64,000 nt of DNA, from positions 124,001 through 188,000 of the forward strand of contig JAXDDX010000040.1 in NCBI GenBank assembly GCA_034670405.1, read 5' to 3'. Below the pieces are notes generated by a model. That model did no database searches. It saw nothing but the letters and a program-made list of their open reading frames with translations, and was not told where the DNA came from. The DNA is from Hoplostethus atlanticus (taxonomy: Eukaryota > Chordata > Actinopteri > Trachichthyiformes > Trachichthyidae). A program made the position numbers and the translations under genes. Within the stretch, counting starts at the first letter, position 1. Each line of letters opens with the position of its first letter. Shown here in pieces: positions 53,101-59,125 of the stretch.

Positions 53101-55034
53101 TTCACTATTTATGTTGCACTACTTGCATGGCGACAAGCAGCCAGGCCAGCAAAGACGAAGGAAGGAAACCGTGTGAGAAAGGAAGGAAACTGTGTGAGAA
53201 AGGAAGGAAACTGTGAGAAAGGAAGGAAACCATGTGAGAAAGGAAGGAAACCGTGTGAGAAAGGAAGGAAACTGTGAGAAAGGCATGTCTTTTCACCAAC
53301 ATGTCTCATTACAGAGCAATCAATGTGTTACAAAACGCTTTGGGTGCTTTGGGTTTGATTTTTGGAGTGTCTATCGGCATGTTAGCATCAACTGGAGAGC
53401 TGCACAGCCTGGCTCTAGTCAAGCAATCAATGCGATTTGGGTCAGAATGATGGAAAAAGGTGGAACAATAGGACCCACATCACAAATGACTGGGGTTTTG
53501 CTTTAGTTTGCACAATGGAGTGAAGACTGAATAGTCACTGAAAGGACTTCATCAGCGATCAACCCCCCATGGATGTTCAGTTCACTCTGATGGACTCTTA
53601 CTCCTGCACGGTGTCCTCGGGCACCCCTCCGATGAACAGGTCGGTGTCGAGGTTGAGGCCGTCGGTGCCGCGCGGGCTCTCGCCCTCGATGTGCGACTCG
53701 TTGTCCACGCTCAGCATGGCGTTGCGGCGGTTGCGGGTCACCACCAGCTGGTGCCAGCGGCCCTGCTTCACCAGCACGTTGCTGACCACGCTGCCGGTGC
53801 CGGAGCCCGTGTTGAACCTGCGGGTGGGATTAGAGGGGGATACAAAAACCAGTCAGGCGTCGGTTTGCTTTCATTACACCCCCCCCCCTGTCACGAGGAA
53901 AATCAGCGTTTACACCAAATGATGTCCGTTCTTTATCGAGCAGTGCATCTTTAATAAAAGTGTTATTGTGATAATTTAATGTAATGGATTTTCACACCTC
54001 AGCTGTGAATGTTCGCACAACTCCCACAATCCTCTTTGCGTATTCTGTGGTACGTTGAGTGGAACGAGCGGGCAAAATGCGGCAATTTAAACTCTGTCAT
54101 GCCACATGCCTTCTTCTTTAATTCCACCTTTTATCTAATGAGGCTTTGGCGTGAAAAAGGAGTCGTATCTCCTCAGAAAAGAGCTGTTCTCGTGAGCGCT
54201 CCCACACATGTGGTGCTATTAGCGCGACCTGAGCGCAATTATCCCCAAAAATAATTAGCTTTTCTCCCCCACGCCCTGGATTTGTGGAGCTGTGGGTGGT
54301 AATCTCACAGCTGTATTCCTCAGAGTTGAGGCAGTACTTCTTTTTTTTTTTAAAGCAACTGGCGGCTAATGCTCTGCCTCGATTTGCTTTGGGAGTAGCG
54401 TGACCTTACCGGGCTGGGTTGTGGGGGGGCTACGGGGGTCGGGGGAGGAAGATGCTGCGTCTTTATTAATGCATTTCCTGTTTGGAGTTATGCTCAATAT
54501 GTTTGGCTGCTGTAATTATTTTCTTCATTATCTGCTGCTGCTGAGATGATCCACTTTCCCCGCAGGAACCATTAAGGCTTCCTCTAACGCGATTGAGCCG
54601 GCTGAGAAGGTCGCCGCCCCCCTCCCCCTTTAACCCTCTGAACCGCTCACCTCAGCTCCACCTTGCCGTTGACCAGGGCGAGGGAGAGGAAGTCCTTCTT
54701 GCCCTCCTGGCCGTTGTAGAGCAGGATGCCCGTCATCTCGGCCGCCCTGAACTCCATGGCGATGCGCACGGTGTGGTAGGCCCTCATGGTGGGGAAGGCC
54801 AGGTAGGACTTGCCGCCGAACGACGGGATGAAGTACTTGATCACTGCGGAGGGGATGAAGAGGATGAGCAGATCCCCGGCGTTAGCGTGCGACTTGCTTT
54901 ATGGCGCCGTAACAGGCGTGTAATGTGTATAATGGAGCGTGGCGGCGGTTATTTGAAAAATAAGCCTCGCTATCGGTTTATTTTGGGAGAAGGTTGATGA
55001 GTTTATCCAAAAGGAAGAGGAGGGGCTATCAGCT

Positions 55035-55090
<56 letters not shown>

Positions 55091-55259
55091 TTGTTTTTCC
55101 ACCACTTGACAATTATGATCATTATCGTTCATTTTCTCCCCCGGGCTCCTTTTCTCCCTGTCCATCTGTCTTGCTGTCTGTCTCTCGGAGGAGAATGGCA
55201 GCTGATGAGCTCCCTCTTCTCTAATGACTTGATTGATCTGGGGGAGGCTGGCGTGCAGC

Positions 55260-55296
<37 letters not shown>

Positions 55297-58200
55297 ACTT
55301 CATTTAGCCACTCCAACTCAAAAACACACACTGATTCTCACCAGCTAATCCCCATCAAAGCAATTAGTGTCAATTATCCTAAGATGCAGCTGCGTGAGGT
55401 CGTTCCTTATCCCCAAAACCCCCCGGAGTCGGGAGCGAAGGATGGAAATAGAGGTCTGCTGCTTGAACAAGTTCTCCCGAAGCGTTGATTCATGTTTTTT
55501 TTTGTATTATTATTATTTTTTTACAGTTGTGCTGATTGGATTCTGGGCCGCCTTCGGTGATTGGCTCAGCGGTCGCTCACTTTCGAGGTGTTTAACCTGC
55601 TTGAACCGCGCAGTCGCCGAGTGGATCGCACCTGAACTCTTTGCTGGCAAAGTTTTCGAACAAAAGATATTATAAAACGGATAGTCCTCCGCTGTGATTG
55701 GAAGCTGCTGTAAAACACCCAATAAATGGCCATCTGTGACCGCAGAACAGGTAAATGAAGTATTAACGTGCTAACCGAGTATAATATGTCACTTTGCTTG
55801 GAGGAAGCAATTATTATTATTATTGCTTAAACAGTAAAAGACTGCTTGAACATACGTGGTACCGCAGTCTTAGAAAAGCACTAAACGGCTTCAGGCTGTG
55901 GTTTACACTGATAGACCAGCTAAGTGGTGTTATTTGCAGAGAGGAGTGCCTGAAACCCTCTTAGCTGTTGTAGGATCAGTGTAAACCACAGCCTCTTGTG
56001 GCTTATTGCTTAATTGAAATTGAACCAAATTGTAGGGAAAGCGCCTGATTTCAGCTCCCGAGCTGATTCAGAGTCCAGAGCTGGAATGAAAGTTTGGAAG
56101 TAGAAAAGAGAAATACGAGGAGGAAAAGCCCCTGATGGATAAAGAAAGAAAGAAGAGAGTAAAGAGTCAGAAAGGGCTGGTTGTGATTTGTCCTCCTCAC
56201 CCTTCTCGCAGACGGAGCCTCCTCGCCCGGCGGGGCAGATGCAGCTGAAGTCGAGACCGTCGTCCTCGCAGGTTCCCCCGTGGAGGCAGGGGTGGGAGTC
56301 GCAGGGCCTCTGGGCCTTCGGGTGATGCGGCCTGGCTCTTACGTGGGCGGCGGTGGTGGTGGTGGGTGGCACGGTCGCGGTGGTGGTGGTGATCGTGGTG
56401 GTGGGGAGCGGCGTGGTGATCGGGGCCGAGGTCGTGGTGGTCCGTCTGGTGCTGTAGGGACGCCGGGTGGTGCCCGGCGGGCGGCGCGTCACGTAGGGCG
56501 ACGTCGGCGGAGGGCGGGTGGTGGTGGTGGTGCTGGCGGCGGTGGCGGGCGTGGTGACTGAAGCGGTGGTGGTGGTGATGGTGGTGGTGGTGAAGAAGGG
56601 GATGGAGGAGAGGCCTGGAAAAGAAAAGAAAAAGAGACGTTAAAGTATGGCGACCCATAAAACACTTCCTTTCCTTTCATGTCATTAATCCACTCTGACT
56701 GGATTACCGTAGTTGGTGAAGCGGACGTTCTCCTCCTCTGGCTTCTTCACCGCGATGCTGGTCTCCTTGGAGGCCTTCAGCTGTTTCAGCAGCGCCCCTT
56801 CGATGTCCAACACCGAGAATCTGGTATCTAAAACAAACAAGAGGTAGAAACCACTCAGGACCACTCCAAAACATAAACCAGACCCAGTGGAGGGGGGAGG
56901 AGTCTCTCTTTCCCTTCCAATAACAGTGGATATATAAGAGACCTGCTCCTGTGACAGGCGGGGGGGGAGGGGCCTCACGGGGCCACTTGTCCTCCACCCG
57001 TCGCTCACCCGGCTTCGTTTTTTGCAGATGAATCGCTCTCATAACGTTCTCCACAGATGGCCGCTTTACTGGCCATGGAGGAGCGCCGCTTAAACGGCAC
57101 CCGTTGCCCCGTATGAAGGGTATGAATTACACTGAGCGCTGCTCGTAAAACAAAAAGAGAGAGAGAGACGGGGGAGGAGGAGGGAGGATGCCGGGGGTTT
57201 GGTATGGTGCAAAGGAGCTTAACTGTACTCAGGGGGGAGGCGAGAGGCCCTGCTATGCAGCCGAGGAGAGAAAATACATCAAAGGGCCCCAGTCTCACCG
57301 GGGACGGACACTCAGGGAACTTCTGCTGCCGCCGATAAATTACAAATATCTCCAGTTGAATAGAAGGAAGAGGACGTCTGATGAGCTTTTGTTCTTTGAG
57401 GAAATTGTTCCCAGCGAGAGATTAAGTTGGCATCAAGAAGAAAATGTTAAAAAAAAAAAGGTGAGCGAGGGAAAAACAGAACAATTTCTTCACAAGATTA
57501 TGAGACCATTTAAAAACAATAACGACGACAGAGAAGAGACGAGGTGATTCGGTTCCCAGAGCAGGCGAGGCAGCCGTCAGCTCCGGTGACCGCTTTACAG
57601 AAAGTTTAAAAACAACAACTTGTGCTCACCTGGTTTGAAGTGGGCCTCCACGAAGGCCAGGATGGAGCTGCTCGGCACCAGGCTGCGGACGCGAACGCTC
57701 ATGAAGTCTTTATGCACCTCCGACTTTCTGAACAACTCGTTGAGCTGAAGGAGGAGAGAGAGAGAGAGATAGGGGGAGAGATTGGGAGGGAGAGAAAGGA
57801 TGATAAATGATGCTAGTAATGAGCTCTATGCTGTGATAGCGGCGAGTCCAATTTCAGAAGACGGCACTCGAGTCGCTGTCAAACCCGGTGGGTGCGGAGG
57901 AGAGGCACGCTGGGTGTTGGGTGCACAAATTGACATTTAGCTGCAGACCTGGCATTAATTATGGGAGCAGGTTTTTTTTTTTTGCGAGGCGCTACTGTAA
58001 AATGTCATGCTACCCTGATGTTGCTGCTGATTGGTTTTTGCTTACGATGCGCCCGGTGTGTGTATGGCAGCGTGACTGGGTATTCTACTGGCCAAATGAG
58101 GTCCACAACAGGGTTCAACCAATATGGGGTTCTGATGGAGACGCCGCCCGTCGCCCAACTTCACTGGGATACTGAACATCTTTACATCGGACCAGTGTTC

Positions 58201-58972
58201 AGTATTCAGGCAAGTTATTTTTTGGCAGGGTGGAAAATCTTCTGAAACAGCATTTAGACCGCATTCAAACATGATAAGAAGAATAAAAACAACATATTTG
58301 TGTCATAATTATGTGGAAACTGATCAAAATGTTGCATTACAATCAGTTCAATTCTAAAAAACAAAAAACAAAAAAATGTAATCAAACAAACTGCATCCAT
58401 ATCCATCACAGTGGAAATAGACGACACTGATTGGCTGATATTTAAGCCTATAATGACACAAGCGTGCGTATATATATATAAAGATGTGCTACATATCTGT
58501 GGATTAATCACATGCACGGACGCACACACTCTATTTTCAGTCGACGAATGCAGCGTGTTGATTCCTCAAAGGGACAAAAAAAGTCTAAAAAATCCCTCCA
58601 CCTCGTCCTGGTTTCAGCCGATGGTTGAAACCACGGGAGCCGGGGCCCTGCTAACCCACTTTGCTGAAGCATCCTCTGAGTGGCCACTCTCACTGTTCCC
58701 GCTGAGGGGCTCCCTCCACGCTCACTCCACTCCCGTCAAGTCCCACCAAGTTGACATTTATAGCGCTTCATCAGAGCAATCGCGTATCCAAAAAAAAAAA
58801 AAAAAAAAAAAAAAGACTGGACCCCCTCGTGGTTGGATGAACGTGACGGTTAGACTGACCTAAAAACCTCCTTCTGTCGTCCCTTCCTCTCACTCTCCTG
58901 TCTCCGAACTTGGGATATTTACAAACTGTACCAGGTCGCTACGCAGGGAAAGTAGGGGAGCTGTGGTTGGAC

Positions 58973-59005
<33 letters not shown>

Positions 59006-59078
59006 TGGACGATGGGCGGCATCGCTGTAAAGTGACACAACTGGCTTCTGAGAGGCACCGGGCGTTAACAAGCACATG

Positions 59079-59125
<47 letters not shown>

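Larger units (their letters stand above)
54844..56200 (-). other. agrn intron between EGF1 and LG1
   Basis: Contains CA and GT microsatellites, a dispersed repeat copy (about 55650-55800) and a long hairpin (55893-55994). No exon is visible. Confidence 0.6.

Noticed and set aside
56280-56561. Gly/Arg-rich plus-strand ORF opposite the agrin linker exon
   Set aside because: It is the complement of the ACC-rich coding repeat; composition alone explains it.
56197-56658. His-rich minus-strand ORF overlapping the agrin linker exon
   Set aside because: It is another frame of the same repeat. The splice phases and EGF1 cysteines fix the Thr-rich frame.
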